In this document: positions 43,654 through 50,897 of the stretch, in pieces | Position numbering within the stretch: the stretch's first letter is position 1 | How the letters are laid out: the number at the start of each line of letters is the position of its first letter | DNA from: Bacteroidaceae bacterium | Lineage (GTDB): Bacteria; Bacteroidota; Bacteroidia; Bacteroidales; Bacteroidaceae | Length of the DNA: 50,897 nucleotides | Reading direction: 5' to 3' | Assembly: GCA_017940185.1 (NCBI GenBank) | Contig: JAGAZE010000015.1 | Coordinates: forward strand, 1-50,897 | Made by a program: the position numbers and the translations under genes | The notes under the pieces: generated by a model | Database searches by the model: none | Seen by the model: the letters and a program-made list of their open reading frames with translations, nothing else | What the model was told of the DNA's origin: nothing

Positions 43654-44654
43654 CTGGTGGGCGATAGCGTGGTGTCTTGTTGTGTGATAGCATTAAAGAT
43701 ATGCTTGCGTATGGCATTTGTGGCCAAGGTGTTGCGTGGTCTGACGAGCATATATCCTTCCGTCAGTCCAAACATTTCGCTCAACACGGTCTCCATATCT
43801 TTCAGGAAGGTGATGCTCCCTTGTTTTTTTATCTCTGCTGTGAGTTGTATCTCGTCTTCATCCAATGTGTGCAGTGTGTGGTAGCATTCACCCAATTGCT
43901 GTAGAGTGACGCTCTCTGCACTGATGTCGGCTTTGAGTTGCAGCAGTTGTTGTGGCAGCAGTCCCGGTTTTTTTGGGCGCGGCGTGCAGGGTGCCTGCTG
44001 TTGTTGCGAGGCAAAGGTCGACAAGAGTGCATACTGTGCCGGCAGCAGCGATGCGAGCGACGGAAGCTGTTGGTGTCGTATGATTTCGGCTATGGTGTGC
44101 CAGTCGCTGTTGGAGAGGGTGCTCAACAGCTGATTGTCGTCGTCGTCGAAGGCATAGTCGTCGCCGTCATAGTATTTCTTGAGCAGCAGCAGCAGGGTGT
44201 GCAATATGCGCTTTGTTATCTGTGTGCTACGCTGTTTCTTGTTTAGGCATTTGTTCACCCGGGGGGTGTACAACAACAGGCGAGGCAGTCGCAACCGCAC
44301 GAAGTTGCCATTCTTCTTCAGTGTCACAGTGGGCAGATGTCTCTGTCTCTGCACGGTGAAGTTGCGCTGTGCGCTCCATTGTGCTATGTGTGCGGTGGCA
44401 TTGTCGTCGTTACCATGCAGTTGCACCACGTCGGGCATATAGCGATAGAGCACGCTGAGCCATCTGTCGCGCAGGGTCAGCGCATAAAGCCCTGGCAGGT
44501 GTTCAGTTGTCAGGTCATTGTCGGTCGAGTCTTGTCCTGGAAACAGGCACAGCACATGCAATGTCTCGCCCTGGTCGGCACGACAAGTGGCGACAACCTT
44601 CTTTACCAGTGCGTCGTCGAGGCGATGAGGAGCTATCACATGCAGGATGGTCAT
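43650..44654 (-). CDS. Uncharacterised protein, N-terminus resembling a GT-B fold
   Basis: The 334-residue product is not recognised. The first 85 residues ([21 protein letters not shown]... MPDVVQLHGNDD) read like the N-terminal Rossmann half of GT-B glycosyltransferases, but the expected C-terminal donor-binding half is absent. The centre is basic and contains the acidic patch DGDDYAFDDDD. The C-terminus (SITFLKDMETVLSEMFGLTEGYMLV) is probably a helical domain. No signal peptide or membrane segment is seen. It overlaps both neighbours by 4 bases, lysC upstream and the sugar kinase downstream, so it is translated with them. No function is proposed. Confidence 0.75.
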   Translation of the reverse strand: MTILHVIAPHRLDDALVKKVVATCRADQGETLHVLCLFPGQDSTDNDLTTEHLPGLYALTLRDRWLSVLYRYMPDVVQLHGNDDNATAHIAQWSAQRNFTVQRQRHLPTVTLKKNGNFVRLRLPRLLLYTPRVNKCLNKKQRSTQITKRILHTLLLLLKKYYDGDDYAFDDDDNQLLSTLSNSDWHTIAEIIRHQQLPSLASLLPAQYALLSTFASQQQQAPCTPRPKKPGLLPQQLLQLKADISAESVTLQQLGECYHTLHTLDEDEIQLTAEIKKQGSITFLKDMETVLSEMFGLTEGYMLVRPRNTLATNAIRKHIFNAITQQDTTLSPTR

Positions 44655-45970
44655 TGCAGTAGCGTGTCGTTAAGTTGTTGCAGAATGTGATGTGTCTGTT
44701 GTCGGTCTGTAAGTAGGCAGAGTGTGTTGTCGGTCGTGCCGGCACATATACAATCTATAGTGTATCCTTCCAGAGCTTTGAGCACTGCGCTGGTCACTGC
44801 GGTGGTGTGCTTGCCCATGTCGTCGCCCACAATAGTTAGCAGTGAGCGTGTGTCGTCCAAATGCACCTGTCCCGCCTTCTCCAGCTCCGCCACAAGGCTG
44901 TCGGCTTGTCCGCCCTGTGCCAGACACAGCATGAGTTGCGTATGTGTGGCATGCAGGAGCAGGCACTGACCGACATGTTGGGTAATCTGTTGCCATGCCT
45001 CACGCCGTGCCGTTTCACACCTGTTGTTGTGCCATCGTAGCGTGAGCAGCCGTATGTCGTCTTTTGTCGTGGCTGCCTTCATCTGGCGGTTGTCGTGCCT
45101 GTCGTCGATGCGTGTGCCTTCGTCGTTGGGGGCCATGGTGTTGAGCAACCGTATGGGCACATGGTGTTGCTTGCAGGGGGCTACACACACAGGATGCAAC
45201 ACTTTAGCACCGTAGTAGGCCAGTGCGATGGCTTCATCATAGTGCAGATGGTCAATGGTGTGAGTACCCGTCACGTGTCGTGGGTCGGCGGTATGCACAC
45301 CGCTTACGTCTGTCCATATCTCGCATGCCGAAGCGTTCACTGCGGCGCTGACAAGTGTGGCGGTGTAGTCGCTACCTCCGCGTTGCAGGTTGTCCACCTC
45401 GCCATAGGCATTCATGCAGATAAATCCCTGCGTTACCACCACCTGTGGCAAGTCGTCACGCTCAATGCGCTCGCTGAGCACCTGATGGAGATAATCCGTG
45501 TCGGGAGCACCCATATTGTCGGTGCGCATAAAGTCGAGGGCATTCCATTCGCTCACGCTATGGCCCATCTCCGCGAGGCGCTCAGTGAGCAGCTTGGTGC
45601 TCAGCTGTTCGCCTATGGCCACTATCTGCCGTGCCTCATAGTCGCCTACAAACTCTTCTGAACACAAGTCGGTCAGCAGGTGGAATAGTTTTTCTATGCG
45701 TTCCTGCATCCGTGTCCGTGCGTCGGCAGAGTGGAGTAAGGCGCTGTTCACATCGCAATAAGTCTGCCGCAAACTGGCGATGCATTGTTGTGCTTCGTCA
45801 TGTTGCTGCTGTTGCAGCAGGCGCGCAATGTCAATCAACTTGTTGGTGGTGCCTGCCATGGCCGACACCACTACAATAGCGTTTTCGCTTTTTCCCGACA
45901 CAATGGTGGCCACATCATTGATGCGCTCGGGCGAACCCATCGACGTGCCACCAAATTTCATTACTATCAT
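44651..45970 (-). CDS. lysC: Aspartate kinase
   Basis: The 439-residue protein begins [17 protein letters not shown], the aspartokinase nucleotide-binding start, and contains the substrate segment [25 protein letters not shown]. The C-terminal part has paired ACT-like regions (near [10 protein letters not shown] and [12 protein letters not shown]), so feedback inhibition by lysine or threonine is likely; which effector cannot be told. It makes aspartyl phosphate for the Lys/Thr/Met/diaminopimelate pathways. Upstream frame extension to 46039 would overlap ftsE and lacks family sequence; ATG 45970 leaves a 17-base gap after ftsE. It overlaps the unknown gene downstream by 4 bases. Confidence 0.93.
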   Translation of the reverse strand: MIVMKFGGTSMGSPERINDVATIVSGKSENAIVVVSAMAGTTNKLIDIARLLQQQQHDEAQQCIASLRQTYCDVNSALLHSADARTRMQERIEKLFHLLTDLCSEEFVGDYEARQIVAIGEQLSTKLLTERLAEMGHSVSEWNALDFMRTDNMGAPDTDYLHQVLSERIERDDLPQVVVTQGFICMNAYGEVDNLQRGGSDYTATLVSAAVNASACEIWTDVSGVHTADPRHVTGTHTIDHLHYDEAIALAYYGAKVLHPVCVAPCKQHHVPIRLLNTMAPNDEGTRIDDRHDNRQMKAATTKDDIRLLTLRWHNNRCETARREAWQQITQHVGQCLLLHATHTQLMLCLAQGGQADSLVAELEKAGQVHLDDTRSLLTIVGDDMGKHTTAVTSAVLKALEGYTIDCICAGTTDNTLCLLTDRQQTHHILQQLNDTLLQ

Positions 45971-45987
45971 CTCTTCTGTTCTACGGT

Positions 45988-46671
45988 TCAAGGTTGCACA
46001 TTGTCGCCTGTTGCTTCCGACAACGTGTTGTCGTGGCACACAAACACTTTTCCTTCATGCTGTTGCACAATGTTCATGTTGTGTGTCGACATCACCACCG
46101 CCGTGCCGTTGGCTCTTATCTCCTCGAGCAGCGCTATCAGCTTTTCGGCGGTTTCAGCGTCAAGGTTGGCAGTGGGCTCGTCGGCTACTATCAGCTTCGG
46201 CTCGTTGAGCAGTGCGCGTGCGATGGCTATGCGCTGCTGTTCTCCTCCCGACAACTCATGCGGCATCTTGCTGCGGCAGTGGCGCATGCCCACCTGCGTG
46301 AGCACATATTCTATGCGTTCGTCCTGCACGCTCTTACCCTTCCATCCCGTGGCACGCAGCACAAAGCGAAGGTTACGCTCGATGCTACGGTCGGAGAGCA
46401 ATTGGAAATCTTGAAAGATGATGCCCATCTGCTTGCGCAGACCTGGTATATCGCGACGGCGGATGGTGAGCAGGTCGTGACCCAGCACTTCGCATGTGGC
46501 GGCTGATATAATCTCGCTCTCACAGTACAGGCTCTGCAGCAGTGTACTCTTTCCGCTGCCCACCTTGCCGATGATGAACACAAATTCGCCCTCTGAGACA
46601 CTGAGGTTGACATCTTGCAGAATGGTCTGCTCGCCCTGATTGATGGTGGCGTTCTGATAGTTGATAAGCAT
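45988..46671 (-). CDS. ftsE: FtsE-like cell-division ABC ATPase
   Basis: The 227-residue protein is an ABC ATPase with Walker [10 protein letters not shown], the Q-loop in [14 protein letters not shown], signature LSGGEQQR, Walker [13 protein letters not shown] and the switch His in VMSTHNM. The [10 protein letters not shown] segment and overall layout match FtsE. FtsE works with the membrane protein FtsX to activate peptidoglycan hydrolases at the septum. No ftsX gene is adjacent; the neighbours are rlmH (55-base gap) and lysC (17-base gap). A stand-alone LolD/MacB-type ATPase is the alternative identity. Confidence 0.85.
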   Translation of the reverse strand: MLINYQNATINQGEQTILQDVNLSVSEGEFVFIIGKVGSGKSTLLQSLYCESEIISAATCEVLGHDLLTIRRRDIPGLRKQMGIIFQDFQLLSDRSIERNLRFVLRATGWKGKSVQDERIEYVLTQVGMRHCRSKMPHELSGGEQQRIAIARALLNEPKLIVADEPTANLDAETAEKLIALLEEIRANGTAVVMSTHNMNIVQQHEGKVFVCHDNTLSEATGDNVQP

Positions 46672-46726
46672 GGTGATGCGTATTGATGGTTGTTATTCTA
46701 TGCGTCAGATATATTGCCTCTGGTAG

Positions 46727-47188
46727 TCAGTGGTGATACCCTTCGCCCCTTATGATGGTGCATGCTCTGTAGAGTTGTTCCTCAAAGATGCTTCTCACCA
46801 TCTCGTGAGCAAACGTCATCTTCGACAGCGCCAGCATCTCGTTGCTACGTGCATACACCTCTTGCGAAAAGCCGTATGCTCCACCGACGACAAACACTAG
46901 GTTGCGCTTGCCACCTACGGCGTGCTTGTCGAGCCATGAGGCAAAAGCTGGGCTTGTGTACTGCTTTCCTCGCTCGTCGAGCAGCACCACGTAGTCGTCG
47001 TTGCGCAATTGCTTCATTATTGCCCTGCCTTCTTCGTCGCGACTGTCTTCAGCATCGCGACTCTTGCCGCGCGGCAACACGGTCACCTCGAAGGGCAGAT
47101 AGCGACGGATGCGTTCGCAGTAGTCGTTCTCCAGTGCCGTGAGCGCAGCGTTGCGCGTCTTTCCTATGAGCAAGAGGGTGCAATGCAT
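46727..47188 (-). CDS. rlmH: 23S rRNA (pseudouridine-1915-N3) methyltransferase
   Basis: The 153-residue protein is a complete RlmH, a small SPOUT-class enzyme with the trefoil-knot SAM-binding segment LVFVVGGAYGFS. It ends with the C-terminal KMTFAHEMVRSIFEEQLYRA...GEGYHH. It methylates pseudouridine 1915 in helix 69 of 23S rRNA on assembled ribosomes. It follows the DUF4491 gene by 18 bases and precedes ftsE by 55 bases. No promoter box is seen in either gap, so it is most likely transcribed from the DUF4491 promoter. Confidence 0.95.
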   Translation of the reverse strand: MHCTLLLIGKTRNAALTALENDYCERIRRYLPFEVTVLPRGKSRDAEDSRDEEGRAIMKQLRNDDYVVLLDERGKQYTSPAFASWLDKHAVGGKRNLVFVVGGAYGFSQEVYARSNEMLALSKMTFAHEMVRSIFEEQLYRACTIIRGEGYHH

Positions 47189-47206
47189 GCTACAATAAAG
47201 TTTATG

Positions 47207-47500
47207 TCACGACTTCTTCTGTCGTGGTTCTCGTTTTGGAAACCATCCGCGCTCCACGCGCTTGCGCTGGGCAAACAACTCGCCGATGCTCCAGAAGCAC
47301 GACGCACCCACAACACCGCTTATCGACGACAGCACGACACTCTCCAGCACCACCGACACCGCAACAAATACCACACCCAGTACTGCAAACACGGGCCAGC
47401 AGCGGGCACCGAAATAGTATTCGCTCTTTATCACGATGGGATGAAACAACCCAATGATGAAAAAGGTGCTGAGGGCAATGATAAGACCGGTGAAATACAT
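47207..47500 (-). CDS. DUF4491-type small membrane protein
   Basis: The 97-residue protein from ATG 47500 begins MYFTGLIIALSTFFIIGLFHPIVIK, followed by YYFGARCWPVFAVLG and further hydrophobic segments, about three helices in all. It ends with a basic tail (RVERGWFPKREPRQKK). It matches the uncharacterised DUF4491 family of Bacteroidota and Firmicutes as recalled. The open frame extends 50 codons upstream but that part is Cys-rich noise crossing the promoter. It heads the run rlmH-ftsE-lysC-unknown-kinase. Its role is unknown. Confidence 0.85.
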   Translation of the reverse strand: MYFTGLIIALSTFFIIGLFHPIVIKSEYYFGARCWPVFAVLGVVFVAVSVVLESVVLSSISGVVGASCFWSIGELFAQRKRVERGWFPKREPRQKKS

Positions 47501-47585
47501 AGGTAAATCAGTTGATGAGTGGGAGCAAAGACATGCTGGGGCGCACGGGGCACGCCCGGCAAGACAATGGGGATATCCGATGCTG

Positions 47586-47593
47586 CAAAAGTA
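47586..47593 (-). promoter_or_regulatory. Promoter -7 box of the DUF4491-rlmH-ftsE run
   Basis: On the - strand the site reads TACTTTTG followed by C, giving a leader of about 80 bases. No -33 TTTG is evident. Confidence 0.5.
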
Positions 47594-47745
47594 GTGCAAT
47601 TCTCTGGGGACACCTAACAACATATCATTTTTTTCAACCCCGTCACACACATTGCCAGCCGACGTGCCTACTCCTCCCTCCTCTCTCTGCCCTTGATACC
47701 TTGCAGCCGTTTTTCATCTCTGCTATGCCATACCTTTTCGCGCTC

Positions 47746-47790
47746 TGAGTGTTTCACTCACGTGGGTAACGTAAATAGTCAAATATTTAC
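47746..47790. promoter_or_regulatory. Two adjacent inverted repeats upstream of ftsY
   Basis: TGAGTG-TTT-CACTCA (47746-47760) is a 6-bp stem with a 3-base loop. GTAAATA-GTCAAA-TATTTAC (47771-47790) is a 7-bp A+T-rich dyad. The second has the form of an operator half-site pair about 55 bases before the ftsY -7 box. Function is unknown. Confidence 0.4.
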
Positions 47791-47840
47791 AAAAACAAAA
47801 TAAATAGTAAATGGTGAACGGCAAAACCGTAAATATCCCT

Positions 47841-47848
47841 TATCTTTG
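47841..47848 (+). promoter_or_regulatory. Promoter -7 box of ftsY
   Basis: TATCTTTG followed by C, about 35 bases before the ftsY ATG. No clear -33 box. Confidence 0.6.
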
Positions 47849-47882
47849 CAGCGTTCAAACCACACCAACAACCCACTGCACA

Positions 47883-48848
47883 ATGAAACTGTTCGGACTT
47901 TTTGGCAAGCGCGATACACAAGTATACGACAAAGGGCTGCAGAAGACACAGCAGAGTTTCTTCTCCAAGTTGAAACGCGCCGTGGCTGGTAAGACCACCA
48001 TCGACGACGATGTGCTCGATGAGGTGGAAGAAGCACTCATCACCAGCGACGTAGGCGTTGACACCACCCTCACCATCATCAAGCGTCTGCAAGAGAGAGT
48101 GGCACGTGATAAATATACATCCACCGACGAACTCAACAACATCATCTACGATGAGATATGCCAACTCATCACCGACACCCCAAACGACCAAACGCCCCTC
48201 TCCCCAACCGACCAAACAACCAATACCCAACATCCCTATGTCATCCTCGTCGTCGGAGTCAACGGCGTAGGCAAGACCACCACCATCGCCAAGCTGGCAC
48301 ATCGCTACAAGCAGCAGGGAATGAAGGTGATGCTCGGCGCTGCCGACACTTTCCGCGCAGCGGCCATAGAACAACTTAAGATATGGGCAGAGCGCATTGA
48401 TGTACCCATCGTCAGTCAGCGTATGGGTGCCGACCCCGCTTCCGTGGCCTACGACACTCTGGCTTCGGCAAAAGCCAATGGTTGCGACGTGGTGATTGTC
48501 GACACAGCAGGACGACTGCACAATAAGGTGGGACTGATGAACGAACTGCGCAAGATCAAGGAAGTGATGAAGCGAGTGGTGCCCGATGCGCCGCATGAGG
48601 TGATGCTTATCCTCGATGGCAGCACTGGACAGAATGCCTTCGAGCAGGCCAAGCAGTTTGCTCAGGCCACTGACATCACCAGTCTGACCATCACCAAACT
48701 CGATGGCACGGCAAAAGGAGGGGTAGTCATTGGCATAGCACACCAAATGAAGCTGCCAGTGAAATATATCGGTCTCGGCGAAGGACTCGACGACCTGCAA
48801 GAGTTTGACGCACGCACATTCGTCAACTCACTCTTTGGAAAACAATAG
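47883..48848 (+). CDS. ftsY: Signal recognition particle receptor FtsY
   Basis: The 321-residue protein has the SRP-type N domain (KLKRAVAGKTTIDDDVLDEVEEALITSDVG) and G domain: G1 GVNGVGKTTTIAKLA, DTFRAAAIEQL, G3 VDTAGRLHNK and the G4-region TKLDGTAKGG. It lacks the long acidic A domain of E. coli FtsY and starts almost directly with MKLFGLFGK. It receives SRP-ribosome complexes at the membrane and hands them to SecYEG. Between N and G domains lies a Pro/Thr/Asn/Gln-rich stretch (about 98-117), encoded by an ACC/AAC-rich repeat that looks inserted. rimO follows after 61 bases. Confidence 0.95.
   Translation: MKLFGLFGKRDTQVYDKGLQKTQQSFFSKLKRAVAGKTTIDDDVLDEVEEALITSDVGVDTTLTIIKRLQERVARDKYTSTDELNNIIYDEICQLITDTPNDQTPLSPTDQTTNTQHPYVILVVGVNGVGKTTTIAKLAHRYKQQGMKVMLGAADTFRAAAIEQLKIWAERIDVPIVSQRMGADPASVAYDTLASAKANGCDVVIVDTAGRLHNKVGLMNELRKIKEVMKRVVPDAPHEVMLILDGSTGQNAFEQAKQFAQATDITSLTITKLDGTAKGGVVIGIAHQMKLPVKYIGLGEGLDDLQEFDARTFVNSLFGKQ
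48174..48231 (+). repeat. ACGACCAA-like micro-repeat inside ftsY
   Basis: A C/A-rich tract with repeated (A)ACGACCAAAC and AACCGACC-like units encodes the low-complexity linker between the N and G domains of FtsY. It resembles the tract upstream of pcrA at 6940-6977. Confidence 0.6.
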
Positions 48849-48909
48849 AGTAGATGCCATGGAAAATTGACAATAGACAATTGTGCCCTCTCTCTTCTCT
48901 CCTCACGTT

Positions 48910-50259
48910 ATGCCCGATATTGACTTTATCTCTCTGGGTTGTGCCAAAAACCTCGTCGATGCCGAACGCCTGATGTACGTTCTCCAGCAACGAGGCTACA
49001 CCATTCATCACGACCCGCCGCAACCCACATCGCCCATCGTCGTCATCAACACATGCGCTTTCATAGCCGATGCCAAGGAGGAAAGCATCAACACTATCCT
49101 GGAGTTTGCGCAGGCCAAGACCGAAGGGCGTATCCGGCAATTATATGTCATGGGCTGCCTCAGTCAGCGATACAAAGACCAGCTGGCAACCGAAATACCC
49201 GAGGTCGACGCGTTCTATGGCAAATACGATTTCTTCCGACTCGCCGACGATATACAGCAACCTTCGCCTCGCCCTCTCCACACGTCTGCACCAGTGGCAC
49301 ACGACATCTCGGTGCCACACATCAAACGCCTGATCACTACACCATCACACTATGCCTACGTGAAGATAGCCGAGGGATGCAATCACCGATGCGCCTACTG
49401 TATCATACCGCACATCACCGGACAGCTCAAGAGTCGCCCCATGGAGGAGATACTGCAAGAGGTGAGATGGCTTGTCGACAAAGGAGTGAAAGAGTTCCAG
49501 CTCATAGCGCAAGACCTCACCGACTACGGACGCGACATCGACGGTCAGGCACAGCTGCCGCAACTCGTCGACAGTATAGCACAGATACCAGGCGTGGAGT
49601 GGCTGCGTCTCCACTATGCCTATCCCACCGACTTTCCGTGGCAGTTGCTCGATGTCATCAACGCCCATCCCAACGTGTGCCGCTATCTCGACGTGGCACT
49701 GCAGCACATCAGCACACCCATCCTACAGGCCATGCGCCGACGCTTCACACGTGAACAGACACTGGAGTTTATCCACAAGCTGCGCCGGTGGTGTCCAGGC
49801 ATCCAACTGCGCACCACACTCATCGTAGGCTTCCCGGGAGAGACCGAGCAACAGTTCCAAGAGCTGCTTGATTTTGTCGGGCAAGCACGCTTCGAGCGGC
49901 TCGGAGCCTTCGCCTACTCCGAAGAAGAAGGCACCTACAGTGCCGCACACTATGCCGACGACATACCACAGCACGTCAAGCAACAACGACTCGACACACT
50001 CATGGCGTTGCAACAAGACATTGCCGAGCAACTGCAGCACGAGGAAGTAGGAAAGACACATCGCATCATTATCGACCGGCGCGAGGGCGACTACTATGTA
50101 GGGCGCAATCAGTATTCCTCACCCGAAGTTGACCCCGAAATTCTCATCCCCGCACAACAGACTTCATTACAGATAGGACAGTTCTACCACGTGCGCATCA
50201 CACAGGCCACACCCTTCGACCTCTACGCCAGCGTTGTCAACACAACATCACACACTTAG
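48910..50259 (+). CDS. rimO: Ribosomal protein S12 methylthiotransferase RimO
   Basis: The 449-residue protein has the N-terminal UPF0004 domain with its three cluster-binding Cys (LGCAKNLVDAE, NTCAFI, VMGCLSQR). The radical-SAM core carries CNHRCAYCIIP, and a C-terminal TRAM domain covers about 380-445. It adds a methylthio group to Asp88 of S12 using two 4Fe-4S clusters. The order and GCAKNLVD sequence favour RimO over MiaB. An in-frame extension of nine codons exists upstream; ATG 48910 gives the family N-terminus MPDIDFISLGCAKN. It lies 61 bases after ftsY and may share its transcript. Confidence 0.93.
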   Translation: MPDIDFISLGCAKNLVDAERLMYVLQQRGYTIHHDPPQPTSPIVVINTCAFIADAKEESINTILEFAQAKTEGRIRQLYVMGCLSQRYKDQLATEIPEVDAFYGKYDFFRLADDIQQPSPRPLHTSAPVAHDISVPHIKRLITTPSHYAYVKIAEGCNHRCAYCIIPHITGQLKSRPMEEILQEVRWLVDKGVKEFQLIAQDLTDYGRDIDGQAQLPQLVDSIAQIPGVEWLRLHYAYPTDFPWQLLDVINAHPNVCRYLDVALQHISTPILQAMRRRFTREQTLEFIHKLRRWCPGIQLRTTLIVGFPGETEQQFQELLDFVGQARFERLGAFAYSEEEGTYSAAHYADDIPQHVKQQRLDTLMALQQDIAEQLQHEEVGKTHRIIIDRREGDYYVGRNQYSSPEVDPEILIPAQQTSLQIGQFYHVRITQATPFDLYASVVNTTSHT

Positions 50260-50816
50260 GCCATTAACCCCCAACCGCTCCGTTACGGCCCTTAGCGCCA
50301 TGGAAAGCGTGACACCACAATATGATGGGCACAAAGAGTGTGCCGTGTTCACGGGCAATACCAATGAACAAGCGGACTATCCATGCCAATGGTTAGAAGA
50401 ACGATAGCATCGTTCCCGTTCCTGTCATTCTCGTAGCCTTTTCTTTTTAGAGCCGACGACCTGCGGCTTCTGTCACTGTTAACCTTTTCGTTAGTAACAT
50501 CCATGTGCAAAGGAGAAAAGCACTACGCAGAAAGATGATGAGTTTTACCAACGACTGTTTGAAGATACCTGTCTTAACGCACTCCGGTGTGTTTATGGGT
50601 ATGCCCTGACGTGCCATAAAACGCAGGGTGTCAGCGTGATATGTGTGTTTGTGTAAGCGTGCAGGCATTTTTGCAAACATTATTTAGAAAGGCGGGATTA
50701 GAGGCGGGTATATGTGGTTAAAATGCTTACAACGAGGATAAGAAGGGAGATTGGCAAGTGTGACTTATACTGATATAGGTAGACACATTTACTAACAATT
50801 AAAATGTGTATCCATT
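50260..50816. other. Intergenic region between rimO and the IS3-like gene
   Basis: No supported gene. A 77-codon frame on the - strand (50447-50680) and a 35-codon frame on the + strand (50300-50407) lack recognisable sequence or start signals. A small hairpin (GGCACA-AAGAG-TGTGCC, near 50328-50344) is present. The sequence is A+T-richer toward the right edge, consistent with insertion-sequence flank or remnant. Confidence 0.5.
50783..50809 (+). repeat. Inverted repeat just upstream of the IS3-like transposase gene
   Basis: ACACATTT (50783-50790) is repeated inverted as AAATGTGT (50802-50809) with an 11-base loop. It ends 7 bases before the transposase start, and could be part of the element's left end or a hairpin that limits read-through into it. 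The exact IS end cannot be set, because the right end is outside the window. Confidence 0.45.
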
Positions 50817-50897
50817 ATGAGTAGAAAGTATCAAAAGTACAGTGAAGAATTCAAGTTGTCAGTTCTTCGTGACTATTATTCTTCCGGCATGAGTAAG
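50817..50897 (+). mobile_element. IS3-family-like transposase OrfA, 3' part outside window
   Basis: The first 27 codons are visible, beginning MSRKYQKYSEEFKLSVLR and continuing with DYYSSGMSK. This is the start of the helix-turn-helix N-terminal domain of IS3-type OrfA proteins (pattern YSEEFK followed by a short helix and SGMS). It runs off the right edge, so whether the element is intact is unknown. An inverted repeat precedes it. Confidence 0.7.

Larger units (their letters stand above)
47501..47882. other. Divergent intergenic region between DUF4491 and ftsY
   Basis: Contains the - strand promoter box of the DUF4491 run (47586-47593), two inverted repeats (47746-47760 and 47771-47790) and the ftsY -7 box (47841-47848). 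No gene was recognised. Confidence 0.65.

Noticed and set aside
48849-48909. AATTG...CAATT dyad between ftsY and rimO considered as a terminator
   Set aside because: The stem is only about 5 bp, A+T-rich and lacks a T-run, so read-through into rimO is more likely.
50300-50407. 35-codon + strand frame after rimO (starts MESVTPQYDG)
   Set aside because: Too short and without any signal to support a gene.
50447-50680. 77-codon - strand frame between rimO and the IS
   Set aside because: Possibly a remnant, but no motif, start signal or family could be recognised.

Overview
The window looks like chromosome from a member of the Bacteroidota, most likely Prevotella in the broad sense. Three things point there. 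Ten promoter -7 boxes of the Bacteroidota form TAnnTTTG sit upstream of genes. Start codons mostly lack a GGAGG-type ribosome site. The gene content is typical of the group: prolyl tripeptidyl peptidase, a DPP5-like S9 peptidase, NhaD antiporter, DUF4491, a PagL-like lipid A deacylase and GH25 lysozyme. No rRNA, tRNA or CRISPR array was recognised by eye. The assignment is inference; no search was run.

Left accessory part (1-5018): a visibly more A+T-rich run, all on the + strand. It holds the 3' end of a DEDDh exonuclease, two PD-(D/E)XK nuclease-family genes, an HKD phospholipase-D-like gene and, after a terminator, a winged-helix AAA+ ATPase. The first PD-(D/E)XK gene and the PLD gene each carry an apparent single-base frameshift, so this nuclease island may be decaying. 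It may also contain sequence errors.

Housekeeping part, + strand (5397-11086): an OmpA-type lipoprotein, the monofunctional transglycosylase mtgA, a PcrA/UvrD helicase, nhaD with a textbook promoter ending at its start codon, and a small HAD-like protein.

Mostly - strand (11181-28087): GH25 lysozyme; the run fabD / GH13 amylase / ridA / tcdA; htpG alone on the + strand; tatD / PagL-like deacylase; and the operon pyrG / yidC / DPP5-like peptidase / MFS transporter.

+ strand (28345-42761): a THUMP methyltransferase coupled to ptpA, followed by an ATP-grasp / CDP-alcohol phosphotransferase / HAD trio. The trio looks like a small phospholipid headgroup pathway of unknown product and is the best candidate here for undescribed biochemistry. 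Next come an SH3 lipoprotein, an uncharacterised membrane protein, a YqaA-type membrane protein, PBP1A, kdsB, a RNase D-like exonuclease, rlmI and tilS. Several of these build or modify the cell envelope.

- strand (47500-42739): DUF4491, rlmH, ftsE, lysC, an unknown gene and a BadF-type sugar kinase, packed with gaps of 55 bases or less and two 4-base overlaps. Its last gene overlaps tilS tail to tail. Divergent from it are ftsY and rimO. The right edge enters an IS3-like transposase gene.
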